Positions 1-7,403 of a stretch of DNA of 64,000 nucleotides are shown here, one piece after another. The first letter of the stretch is position 1. Every line of letters begins with the position of its first letter. The notes under the pieces were generated by a model that saw only the letters and a list, made by a program, of their open reading frames with translations, did no database searches and was not told where the DNA came from. The position numbers and the translations under genes are program-made. Source of the stretch: Chryseobacterium sp. LAM-KRS1 (lineage in GTDB: Bacteria; Bacteroidota; Bacteroidia; Flavobacteriales; Weeksellaceae); the NCBI RefSeq assembly GCF_013184525.1, contig NZ_JAAOIZ010000004.1, positions 248,001 to 312,000 on the forward strand, written 5' to 3'.

Positions 1-122
1 GGATGTCTCTGAATTGTCTTGAAAATTGTATAGATGAAAACAATCCGAAATTGTACGAAGATACGACTGCCGGAGAATTCTTACATGAAAGACTGATTGA
101 GCTCGGATTAATAAAAAAATAA
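1..122 (+). CDS. C-terminal end of an unidentified protein (partial)
   Basis: An open frame runs in from the window edge and stops with TAA at 120-122. About 40 residues are visible; they include two cysteines four residues apart (CLENC) and end in LGLIKK. An ATG lies at position 3, but the frame is still open at the edge, so this is more likely the tail of a longer gene than a 39-residue protein. It lies 75 nt upstream of a double-glycine-type peptide gene on the same strand, so a role in making or exporting that peptide is possible. The visible residues do not identify a family. Confidence 0.5.
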   Translation, partial: MSLNCLENCIDENNPKLYEDTTAGEFLHERLIELGLIKK

Positions 123-197
123 TCTATATTTTTAATTTTTTCATTTCAAATTTTAATTATATATTTACTTTAGTGTCAAATTTTTAATTAAAACAAT

Positions 198-353
198 ATG
201 AAAAACTTAAAAAAACTAAACAACAGCCAATTAAAAGCAATTTCAGGAGCCGGGATCAAACCTGTAGAAGAATTCTGTATGTATTACTGTAACGGAGTTG
301 TTATCTGTGCAACTTGCAGTGATGATTTCAAGTGTCCTGTTGATTCAATGTAA
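198..353 (+). CDS. Bacteriocin-like double-glycine leader peptide, Cys-rich core
   Basis: A 51-residue peptide. The N-terminus MKNLKKLNNSQLKAISGAG has the form of a bacteriocin/RiPP leader of the double-glycine class (basic start, spaced Leu/Leu/Ile, GA/GG-type end), as is common in flavobacterial bacteriocin-like proteins. If it is cleaved after Gly19, a 32-residue core remains with five cysteines (27, 31, 37, 40, 46), suitable for disulfides or thioether chemistry. A strong terminator follows 19 nt after the stop. Such leaders are normally processed by a C39-peptidase ABC transporter; none is visible here, although the gene cut off at the left edge could be related. The function of the mature peptide is unknown. 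Leader class: fairly sure. Activity: inference. Confidence 0.72.
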   Translation: MKNLKKLNNSQLKAISGAGIKPVEEFCMYYCNGVVICATCSDDFKCPVDSM

Positions 354-372
354 TTGAAATTAAAAGTCATAA

Positions 373-400
373 AAAACCGCTCCATTTACGGAGCGGTTTT
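373..400. terminator. Bidirectional intrinsic terminator
   Basis: AAAACCGCTCC, a 6-nt loop and GGAGCGGTTTT form a perfect 11-bp stem between the convergent peptide gene and radical SAM gene. A T-rich tail follows on the plus strand and an A-rich run precedes it, so it can serve both directions. Confidence 0.85.
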
Positions 401-406
401 GTTTTT

Positions 407-1453
407 CTATTCAAATAGCCTCAGTTGCTGCTCTTTTGTTCCGGTGAAGTTTTTTGTAGATAGTTTAGGAAATTCTTTTCCATCAAAATACTTTTTCCTG
501 CCAATTTTAAAAGTATTATGGATCATCTCAGCGATATTTCCCTCTCCTTTTTGCCTTTCAAAATACCTTTTATCTCCTAATTTTCCGCCCCTCATGGAAC
601 GTATAAGATTAAGGACCTTTTGTGCCCTGTCAGGAAAACTGGCTTCTATCCATCTTACAAAAACAGGCTCTACCGTATCATTCAGCCTTACCAGGGTATA
701 ACCAAAGCTTTGCGCCCCTGCTTCAGAAATTGTTTTTAAAATATGTAATGGTTCGTCACTATTGAGTCCCGGAATAATTGGGGCCACCATCACATTGACA
801 GGGATCTTATGCTGCGACAGAACTTCTATTGCCTTTAATTTATTATTCGCGGAACTGGTCCTCGGTTCCATCTTTCGCCGCAATTCTTCATTAATGGTTG
901 GAATACTCAGAGAGACAGAAACCAGGTTTTGATCTGCCATAGGTTGCAAGAGATCGAGATCACGTAACACCAATGCATTTTTTGTTAAAACATTGACAGG
1001 ATGTCTGTAATCGAGACAAACTTTCAGAAGTTGTCTTGTAATCTCAAATTGTTTTTCAGCAGGTTGATAACAGTCAGTATTGCCCGAAAGTAAAATCGGA
1101 GCTGCCTGATATCCTCTTTTTTGGAAAAATTTTTCCAGCAATTGTGGAGCATTTTTCTTTACCATGATCTTCCGTTCAAAATCAATTCCTGCGCTATATC
1201 CCCAATATTCATGAGTGGGCCGCGCAAAGCAATACGCACATCCATGCTCACATCCCTGATAAGGATTCATTGAATACTCCATTGGAAGATCTTCACTTTT
1301 CACCTGATTAACAATTGTTTTGGGAAAAACTTCAGTGAAAGATGTTTTTATTGTTTCGAAATCTTCATCCTCAGGCTCAAAGGTATACCTGTCGAAACGA
1401 TTGATTACATTTCGCTGAGCTCCCTGACCTTTTATGATATTTTCGTTCTGCAT
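407..1453 (-). CDS. PA0069-family radical SAM protein
   Basis: 348 residues. The radical SAM cysteine motif is C68-x3-C72-x2-C75 (GCEHGCAYC), preceded by NPYQGC and followed by RPTHEYWGYSAG, the signature of the PA0069/SplB-like group. It should bind a [4Fe-4S] cluster and S-adenosylmethionine in the cytoplasm. Family members resemble spore photoproduct lyase, but in non-sporulating bacteria the substrate is not established; a nucleic-acid role is only a guess. The family assignment is firm and the length is typical. The gene is monocistronic, with terminators on both sides. Confidence 0.88.
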   Translation of the reverse strand: MQNENIIKGQGAQRNVINRFDRYTFEPEDEDFETIKTSFTEVFPKTIVNQVKSEDLPMEYSMNPYQGCEHGCAYCFARPTHEYWGYSAGIDFERKIMVKKNAPQLLEKFFQKRGYQAAPILLSGNTDCYQPAEKQFEITRQLLKVCLDYRHPVNVLTKNALVLRDLDLLQPMADQNLVSVSLSIPTINEELRRKMEPRTSSANNKLKAIEVLSQHKIPVNVMVAPIIPGLNSDEPLHILKTISEAGAQSFGYTLVRLNDTVEPVFVRWIEASFPDRAQKVLNLIRSMRGGKLGDKRYFERQKGEGNIAEMIHNTFKIGRKKYFDGKEFPKLSTKNFTGTKEQQLRLFE

Positions 1454-1516
1454 CCTGATGTAAAATTAGATGGCTTTGATCAAAAAGTAATGAGTTTTAA
1501 CACTAAAGTTTTCCAC

Positions 1517-1550
1517 AAAAAAACCGACCCCTTTACAGGCGCCGGTTTTA
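1517..1550 (-). terminator. Terminator of the 64-residue membrane protein gene
   Basis: Read on the minus strand, an imperfect hairpin with an AAAACCG/CGGTTTT outer stem is followed by a seven-T run, directly after the stop of the small gene at 1574. Confidence 0.6.
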
Positions 1551-1573
1551 ACATAATTAGATATATTGTTTTA

Positions 1574-1768
1574 CTACTTCATTGCATAAAATTCGACACC
1601 ATGATATTCATCTTCATGATCCTTTCCATCAAAGTGTCTGTGATAATCTGAATAATAATCACTGTATTTTTTATCTTTTTTATTTAAAATCTTTTTTATT
1701 CCTAAGAAACTTAATACTGCCAAAAGTCCTACACCTCCTGCCAATAAAACTCCAATTTCCTTTTTCAT
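1574..1768 (-). CDS. Small single-pass membrane protein with His/Asp-rich tail
   Basis: 64 residues. Residues 5-24 (IGVLLAGGVGLLAVLSFLG) form one hydrophobic helix; the rest is charged and polar, rich in Tyr, Asp, His and Lys (YSDYHRHFDGKDHEDEYHG). It has no recognised domain. The His/Asp-rich tail could bind metal, but this rests on composition alone. The open frame, ATG start and following terminator support a real gene. The antisense 105-residue frame over the same DNA has no protein-like features and was dropped. Confidence 0.6.
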   Translation of the reverse strand: MKKEIGVLLAGGVGLLAVLSFLGIKKILNKKDKKYSDYYSDYHRHFDGKDHEDEYHGVEFYAMK

Positions 1769-1923
1769 ATTCTGTTCGATTTAATACTTTCACTACAACA
1801 AAAAATGTACCTTTTCCATTTTATTCAATTATAAATTTTGTTAACATTAAAAAATCATTTCAGACGAAGAATATTTTATCCAGGCTACAAAATGATTGAA
1901 TTAATGGTTTAATTATTGTACTA

Positions 1924-2292
1924 ATGTTTAAAAGTATAATTATGGATAATTCAGAAAACATCGACAGAATGACCACATTAAGCCAGGTAATGAAGACCTT
2001 GTCAGAAAGAGGTATACAAAGGGAATTCAGAATGAACGAATCGAGCGAGATGAAGTTTGAAAATTCAGAAAAAAAATACCAGCCGTCTGATCTCACCATC
2101 TTAAAAACCTACCGTTTTGAAGGAGATAGTGATCCTGATGACAATGCAGTTTTATATGTAGTTAAGGATACAGCAGGAAATATCGGAATGATTATAGATT
2201 CTTATGGTGCCGACAGCAATTATCCCGGAGAAAAATTTGATGAATTCTTAAGAGACATTCCGGTTCAGGAAAGTGACGAATTCAACTTCTAA
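1924..2292 (+). CDS. Conserved small protein, often mislabelled phosphoribosylpyrophosphate synthetase
   Basis: 122 residues (116 if the ATG at 1942 is used; no ribosome-binding site decides). It matches a short, conserved family of Bacteroidetes: LSQVMKTLSERG near the start, then YRFEGDSDPDDNAVLY and GMIIDSYGAD. Members are widely annotated as phosphoribosylpyrophosphate synthetase, but at about 110 residues they lack the PRPP-binding and ATP-binding loops of that enzyme, so the label should not be copied. The function is unknown. It is probably soluble and acidic. It stands alone on the plus strand and converges on the AsmA-like gene through a shared terminator. Confidence 0.7.
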   Translation: MFKSIIMDNSENIDRMTTLSQVMKTLSERGIQREFRMNESSEMKFENSEKKYQPSDLTILKTYRFEGDSDPDDNAVLYVVKDTAGNIGMIIDSYGADSNYPGEKFDEFLRDIPVQESDEFNF

Positions 2293-2304
2293 AATAAATT
2301 GATC

Positions 2305-2333
2305 AAGCCCGAAATTATTCTTTTTCGGGCTTT
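2305..2333. terminator. Bidirectional terminator between convergent genes
   Basis: AAGCCCGAAA and TTTCGGGCTT pair around a short loop and are followed by a T-run. The hairpin overlaps the last codons of the minus-strand gene ending at 2315. Confidence 0.75.
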
Positions 2334-4975
2334 TCCTTTTTCTTAAAAACATTTTTCAGAAATCCTTTTTTCTTTTCTTCTTCAGCCTGAGGAGGATCTT
2401 CTTTTTTTAGTTCTTCCTTATGATCACTTGATACGGTTTGTTTAATGTCCTTAATACTTGTTTTAACATCATTCACTGCCGCAACTGTCTTTTTAACTGC
2501 TTTTTTAGCTTTATCCGTATTAACCCCTATCAGCGTTTTCTTCAGCCCTTCCTGAATCCCTTTCCAGAATAAATTAAAAAAGGATTTGGTAGGATCCCTT
2601 TCTACTTTTTCCACTGTTACGGATTCCGGAAACTGCCCAGAGTTTGATTTGATAAACAAATTCGCTACCGCAGTTAAAAACCCTTTCTTTTCCTTATTCT
2701 CTTTATTTAAGATGGCAATTTTCAGATCTTTATGCTTCAGGTTAAAAGTTCCGCCAAGTCCCGCAGGATTTCCTTTAAAATTGAAAAGCATCTCCTGTAT
2801 AGTTCCTGTAGCTGTTATATGAAGATATGGCCGGATAAAAGGATTGATTCCCTGCGCAGGAAGATTAACAGCCTTTCCTGAAATTGTAAAATCGTCATGC
2901 TGATTGGCGACATCAAAATTCCAGTTGACTCCCAAAGGAGCCAGGTTCATGAATGAGCAGTCTATTTTAATATGTACCTGGGTAGGTTTTCCTTTCAACT
3001 TTGCTGAATTAAGGTTTTTGACATTCATATTAAAGTTACTGAATGTCAGTTTCCCCGGTCCTGAACTTTCAGGCGTATCTTCTTCATACACCAAAACAGA
3101 ATTTTTTAAGTCCAGATTATTAATATACATCGGTATTTTTATAGACCGAAGCATCCTTGAATACAAAGGTTTTTCTTTTGGATCGTCTGCCGGAATCTTG
3201 CTCCTGAAAATATTGGCATCAGCAGATTGAATGACAACATGGGAAGCATTAATAAATTTATTGCCGGAAAATAAATCCCAATTCCCTTCCGCAGTAATCT
3301 GACCCGCCTTCAGATCATACAAATCTCTTTCAACAGGAATCATTTTAATAAATTGCGCTCTTGATACAAGAGGCTTCATGACAAAATTACTGATCTGAAC
3401 TTTGTTTTTACTGACATTCAAAGAAGCAACACTCATGTTATAAAACTTCGTCCTGTACGCAAAGTTTTTTGTCGTAAGCCCATAATCTTTTACCGTTAAT
3501 CCAATACCGTCATTATTTGCCTTAGGCTTAAGTTCTATTCCATTTATTGTAGCATTCAGATCATTAAAACTTAACGGCTGATTTCCTTTCTCATAAATGA
3601 TATTTGAGTTTTTTACAATTACCTTTCTTATGATGACAGGAAACTGAATTCCCTTTATTTCAGATTTCTGCTTTTGAGCGACTTCACGGGTTTTTATTGT
3701 ACCGTGCACCCCATTCACCAGGACATCTTTAACATCGAGATTTAGTTTTTTATCGATAAATTCCCATTTGTTGATATTAAAAGCAATATGGTTCGCTTTA
3801 AGATCCATTGATGTTTTTGAATCTGTTGGTAATGCAGTAATATCTCTTATCTCTCCACTCTTTGGGTTTAGTGCAATGCTGCTAACCTTAATATTCTGCT
3901 TGCCCGCATAATAAATATTTCTGCCGGAAAAGTTAAAATTTTTATACCCTACAGGAATAATATTCTCAGCAGACTCTTTATTAAATACAAACTTATTGAT
4001 ATTAAGGTTCAAACTTTGAGCAGACAAAAGCTTATTACCATCGGGTTTAATAATTCGTACTTCACCGTTTCTCAATAAAACGTCTTCGAGGTTCACTTCA
4101 AAATTCAAAGGTTGACCTTTTTTTTGGGCCGGAGCTCCGGTATCATATACTAGCAATATCGGATCAAGAAGGCTTGCATTAGCAAGAGAAATATTATTTT
4201 TCTTTAAAACAACATCCTTAAATTCCATTCTCTGAATGTTGAACTGGAATAATTTATTTTTCTGGGGATAAAATCTTTTGAACTGATTGATGGTCAATAA
4301 CGGCAACAGCTTAAAATCTTCTACCCGCATTTGCCCGTTTGTGGTTGTTATTTTATTGATTTTTATGGCATAAATATTATCAGGACGAAAGAAAAAATCT
4401 TTTCCTTTGATATCATACCGATCAAACACCACGGGTAATTTGTCTTCTACAGACTCCTCAGTCATCTGAAGGTTTTCGACAAATAAATTAAACTCCTTAA
4501 CTCCTACAAACTTTTGTTTTGTGTGTCTGAATACGTTAATGTTCCCGTTGTTGATCCGTATATTCTCAAACAACACCGGGTTACGCTTCTTTCCTGTCTT
4601 TTTATCTATGGGCTTAGCAAGCGTAATATTCAGATTGGGTTTCACCAACGAAAGATCCTTTGAACTGATCTTCTTATTAAATAAGGCATCATAAATCCCG
4701 AATCTACTGATCTTCAAGGTATCTATTGTCCCTTGCAGACCTATCACATCCGTATTTTGTGGGTTTTTACTATTAACTGTTATTCCTTGGGCCAGGATAT
4801 TTCCACTTCCCAAATCCACATCGAGCTTCTTGTAGGAAACCTTATAATCTGTATTGTTCTTGATATATTTAGGAAGCTGGGTTTTAAGCCAGATATTTAA
4901 TCCGAGGTTAGCCAGCAAAAAAATGACAGCTAATACTCCCAGGCTAATCAATAGCTTTTTAACCCATTTTTTCAT
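2315..4975 (-). CDS. AsmA-like / DUF748-type large envelope protein
   Basis: 886 residues. One N-terminal membrane helix (about 8-28) is followed by a very long region of repeated beta-rich segments of the type LxVxDVLVNG, LKNSNIIYEKG and IKINKITTTNG. This is the pattern of AsmA/TamB/DUF748 proteins, which form long lipid-transfer or assembly grooves in the periplasm. A C-terminal block (GNPAGLGGTFNLKHKDLKI) resembles the end of AsmA domains. The last 90 or so residues are a Lys/Glu/Ala-rich low-complexity tail. The predicted place is the inner membrane with a periplasmic body. The general fold class is likely; the cargo (phospholipid, or an outer-membrane assembly role) is inference. Confidence 0.7.
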   Translation of the reverse strand: MKKWVKKLLISLGVLAVIFLLANLGLNIWLKTQLPKYIKNNTDYKVSYKKLDVDLGSGNILAQGITVNSKNPQNTDVIGLQGTIDTLKISRFGIYDALFNKKISSKDLSLVKPNLNITLAKPIDKKTGKKRNPVLFENIRINNGNINVFRHTKQKFVGVKEFNLFVENLQMTEESVEDKLPVVFDRYDIKGKDFFFRPDNIYAIKINKITTTNGQMRVEDFKLLPLLTINQFKRFYPQKNKLFQFNIQRMEFKDVVLKKNNISLANASLLDPILLVYDTGAPAQKKGQPLNFEVNLEDVLLRNGEVRIIKPDGNKLLSAQSLNLNINKFVFNKESAENIIPVGYKNFNFSGRNIYYAGKQNIKVSSIALNPKSGEIRDITALPTDSKTSMDLKANHIAFNINKWEFIDKKLNLDVKDVLVNGVHGTIKTREVAQKQKSEIKGIQFPVIIRKVIVKNSNIIYEKGNQPLSFNDLNATINGIELKPKANNDGIGLTVKDYGLTTKNFAYRTKFYNMSVASLNVSKNKVQISNFVMKPLVSRAQFIKMIPVERDLYDLKAGQITAEGNWDLFSGNKFINASHVVIQSADANIFRSKIPADDPKEKPLYSRMLRSIKIPMYINNLDLKNSVLVYEEDTPESSGPGKLTFSNFNMNVKNLNSAKLKGKPTQVHIKIDCSFMNLAPLGVNWNFDVANQHDDFTISGKAVNLPAQGINPFIRPYLHITATGTIQEMLFNFKGNPAGLGGTFNLKHKDLKIAILNKENKEKKGFLTAVANLFIKSNSGQFPESVTVEKVERDPTKSFFNLFWKGIQEGLKKTLIGVNTDKAKKAVKKTVAAVNDVKTSIKDIKQTVSSDHKEELKKEDPPQAEEEKKKGFLKNVFKKKEKPEKE

Positions 4976-5011
4976 ATTAGCGATTTCAGGTAATTATATC
5001 TAAATATAACA

Positions 5012-5809
5012 TTAATTTTTTACACTCAACTCTATTACATACCCTTCATGTCCTCTTACATTTATAAAATCTCCTCCCTGGAATCCTAAGTACTGTCCTT
5101 TTATCCCGGTTAACTTTCCCGTAAATTCAGGTTTTTTATCCAGCGTAAATGAGCTGACTTTTTCCGGCTTATCAAAAGGGTAATCAAATTTCCAAAGTTC
5201 TTCTCCTTCACTGTAAAATTTCTGAAAGTCATCAGGAAAATACTGTTTTATTTTCTGCTGAAAATCCGCCAGATCCAGCTCTCCTTCAAAATCATCCTGA
5301 AGCATTTTCTTCCAGTTGGTTTTATCCGGTAAATGATCTTTTAATGCAACTTCTATCATTCCCGCTTCATAGCGGTTTTCCGTCCTGGCAATAGGTAAAG
5401 CAAAAGTTGCGCCCTGATCGATCCATCTTGTTGGGATCTGGGTATTTCGTGTCACTCCTACTTTCACATCTCCTGTATAGGCTAAATATACGGTATGCGG
5501 TTGCAGCTGGATTTCTTTTTCTATTTCCAGGTCACGCTCTGCTACTCCCAAATGAGCGGTTGAAAGTTCGGGACGGATAATAGTGTCACTTGCATATGGG
5601 CTTTCAAAAAAGCAGCTTTTGCAGAAACCCATTCTGTATATGGGTTTATTTTCTCCACAGTTTACACACTGAAACCCTGTATGTCTTATGGTCAGCTCTT
5701 TTCCGAACAATTCATTCATGTGAATGAGGTCACCGGAAAGATTAAGATAGTACTGAATCGGCTGATCATCATAGCTCGTCATTTTTAAAATTTGCCCTTG
5801 AAACTGCAT
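5012..5809 (-). CDS. DUF2797 zinc-ribbon protein
   Basis: 265 residues. The N-terminal part has a likely zinc-binding set of four cysteines: C48-x2-C51 and C63-x2-C66 (CVNCGENKPIYRMGFCKSC). A segment at about 128-155 (VYLAYTGDVKVGVTR then RWIDQGA) is diagnostic of DUF2797 and recalls the beta-hairpin core of GIY-YIG-type domains. The function of the family is not established. It is cytoplasmic, with no signal peptide. It is transcribed divergently from the epimerase gene at 5899 and lies 36 nt upstream of the AsmA-like gene start, so these two minus-strand genes may be one transcript. Confidence 0.85.
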   Translation of the reverse strand: MQFQGQILKMTSYDDQPIQYYLNLSGDLIHMNELFGKELTIRHTGFQCVNCGENKPIYRMGFCKSCFFESPYASDTIIRPELSTAHLGVAERDLEIEKEIQLQPHTVYLAYTGDVKVGVTRNTQIPTRWIDQGATFALPIARTENRYEAGMIEVALKDHLPDKTNWKKMLQDDFEGELDLADFQQKIKQYFPDDFQKFYSEGEELWKFDYPFDKPEKVSSFTLDKKPEFTGKLTGIKGQYLGFQGGDFINVRGHEGYVIELSVKN

Positions 5810-5871
5810 ATTAACTTTATATTACTTTTTTAAGTAAATTTAATGATTATATTTTCAAGTAGTAAATTTTA

Positions 5872-5879
5872 TATTTTTG
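5872..5879 (+). promoter_or_regulatory. -7 box of the epimerase gene
   Basis: TATTTTTG fits the Bacteroidetes TAnnTTTG consensus and lies 19 nt before the ATG at 5899. Confidence 0.5.
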
Positions 5880-5898
5880 TGCTAATAAAAAAACACGA

Positions 5899-6921
5899 AT
5901 GAGGTATCTTATAACTGGAGGAAGTGGATTTATCGGTTCTCATTTGATAGAATCCCTATTGAAAAATGGACATTCTGTCATAAACGTAGACAACTTTGAT
6001 AATTTTTATAATTATCAGATAAAAATTAAAAATACATTAGAATCTGTAGGTAAAACTTTGGATTTTGATTTTTCAGATAAGGAAAATGATATTAAAAATT
6101 TAATTATCACCACTCAGTCAGATAATTACACGTTATATTTCCAGGATATCAGGCATAAAAATAAACTTGAAGAAATATTCCGCAATCATGAGATTGACAT
6201 GGTTATTCACCTGGCTGCACTTGCCGGCGTGCGTCCTTCTATCGAAAAACCTCTTGAATATGAAGAAGTGAATGTAAAAGGAACAATGAATCTTTGGGAG
6301 CTGTGTAATGAGTTCAACATTAAAAAGTTCATTTGCGCCTCTTCTTCAAGCGTTTACGGAAACAACACCAAGATTCCTTTTTCCGAAACAGATAACGTAG
6401 ACAATCCTATTTCCCCTTATGCTGCTACCAAAAAGTGCTGTGAGATCCTCGGACATGTTTACCATCATCTTTATGATATCGATATGATACAACTTCGGTT
6501 TTTTACGGTATATGGTCCCAGACAAAGACCCGATTTGGCGATACATAAGTTTACCCGATTAATTTCTGAAAACCAGGAAATTCCCTATTATGGAGATGGA
6601 AATACAGCGAGAGACTATACCTATATCGATGATATTATCGATGGCATTATTAAATCGATCGATTATCTGGAAAAAAACACCAAAGTATACGAGATCATCA
6701 ACCTGGGAGAAAGTGAAGTCATCTGTTTATCGGATATGCTTTCCGCCATAGAAAAAGCACTTGGTAAAACGGCGTCAAAGAAAATGCTGCCGATGCAACC
6801 CGGAGATGTCATAAAAACCAATGCAGATATCACAAAAGCCCGGACATTAATTGGCTACAAACCAGCCACAGACTTCCAAAATGGCATAAAAAAATTTATG
6901 GAATGGTTTTTGAGAAAATGA
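5899..6921 (+). CDS. NAD-dependent nucleotide-sugar epimerase (UDP-glucuronate 4-epimerase type)
   Basis: 340 residues, an extended short-chain dehydrogenase. The NAD-binding loop GGSGFIG is at 7-13, HLAALAGVRPSIEKP at 104-118, the catalytic Ser region SSSSVYG at 148-154 and the catalytic pair Y174-x3-K178 (YAATK). The FFTVYGPRQRPDLA segment at 201-214 is typical of UDP-glucuronate/UDP-galacturonate C4-epimerases rather than GalE or RmlB. It supplies sugar nucleotides for surface polysaccharide in the cytoplasm. No other glycan genes adjoin it. Family firm; exact substrate less so. Confidence 0.85.
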   Translation: MRYLITGGSGFIGSHLIESLLKNGHSVINVDNFDNFYNYQIKIKNTLESVGKTLDFDFSDKENDIKNLIITTQSDNYTLYFQDIRHKNKLEEIFRNHEIDMVIHLAALAGVRPSIEKPLEYEEVNVKGTMNLWELCNEFNIKKFICASSSSVYGNNTKIPFSETDNVDNPISPYAATKKCCEILGHVYHHLYDIDMIQLRFFTVYGPRQRPDLAIHKFTRLISENQEIPYYGDGNTARDYTYIDDIIDGIIKSIDYLEKNTKVYEIINLGESEVICLSDMLSAIEKALGKTASKKMLPMQPGDVIKTNADITKARTLIGYKPATDFQNGIKKFMEWFLRK

Positions 6922-6935
6922 CAACAAGTAAGTTG

Positions 6936-6967
6936 CAGGCATCCTTATATTAAGGGAATAACGCCTG
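6936..6967 (+). other. Two-tier stem-loop after the epimerase gene
   Basis: CAGGC (6936-6940) pairs with GCCTG (6963-6967), and inside it CCTTA pairs with TAAGG. There is no T-run after it, so it is not a classic terminator; it may be a 3' end structure. Confidence 0.35.
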
Positions 6968-7037
6968 TAGTGAACAAAAGTTAATAAAAAGAATTGAAAA
7001 TCAGGTATAAAAAAGTTTATTATATAACCTATTTTTA

Positions 7038-7045
7038 TACTTTTG
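7038..7045 (+). promoter_or_regulatory. -7 box of the DUF2795 gene
   Basis: TACTTTTG is an exact TAnnTTTG match, 19 nt before the ATG at 7065. Confidence 0.55.
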
Positions 7046-7064
7046 CAAAAAAAATAGAAAAATT

Positions 7065-7286
7065 ATGTACTGGACATTAGAATTAGCTTCGTATTTAAGT
7101 GACGCACCTTGGCCAATGACAAAAGCAGAGCTTATTGATTATGCAATCAGAACTGGTGCCCCAATGGAAGTAGTGGAAAACCTTCAGGCTATTGAAGATG
7201 AAGGAGAAATTTATGACGCCATTGATGAGATCTGGAGTGATTATCCTACTGATGAGGATTACCTTTGGAATGAAGACGAATATTAA
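7065..7286 (+). CDS. DUF2795 small acidic protein
   Basis: 73 residues. It begins MYWTLELASYLSDAPWPMTKAE, the DUF2795 motif (short helical fold; the W-P-TK-E pattern is diagnostic), and ends in a very acidic tail (DYPTDEDYLWNEDEY). It is conserved in Flavobacteriia, commonly next to secA as here. The function is unknown; the small size and acidity suggest a soluble accessory protein. It has its own promoter and a following terminator, so it is probably transcribed apart from secA. Confidence 0.85.
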   Translation: MYWTLELASYLSDAPWPMTKAELIDYAIRTGAPMEVVENLQAIEDEGEIYDAIDEIWSDYPTDEDYLWNEDEY

Positions 7287-7291
7287 ACTGT

Positions 7292-7325
7292 AAAAGGCTT
7301 TAAGCTCTGTGTTTAAAGCTTTTTT
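7292..7325 (+). terminator. Terminator after the DUF2795 gene
   Basis: AAAAGGCTTTAA and TTTAAAGCTTTT pair imperfectly with a G-T pair and a bulge. A six-T run follows. Confidence 0.6.
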
Positions 7326-7366
7326 AGATATATCATAAGCACCCGCTAAGGTGTAATAATTAAAAT

Positions 7367-7390
7367 GCTCAAGGCTTAAGTTTTGAGCCT
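7367..7390 (+). promoter_or_regulatory. secA: Competing small hairpins in the secA leader
   Basis: GCTCAA (7367-7372) can pair with TTGAGC (7383-7388), while AGGCT (7372-7376) can pair instead with AGCCT (7386-7390). The two stems exclude each other and end 13 nt before the secA ATG. A regulatory role is inference. Confidence 0.3.
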
Positions 7391-7403
7391 AAATCAAAAT
7401 TTT

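Noticed and set aside
1924..2292. Phosphoribosylpyrophosphate synthetase
   Set aside because: The family label is common, but at 122 residues the protein lacks the substrate and ATP loops of the enzyme.
7383..7403. TTG start seven codons before the secA ATG
   Set aside because: The residues it adds are outside the usual SecA start, and the TTG is inside a leader hairpin.
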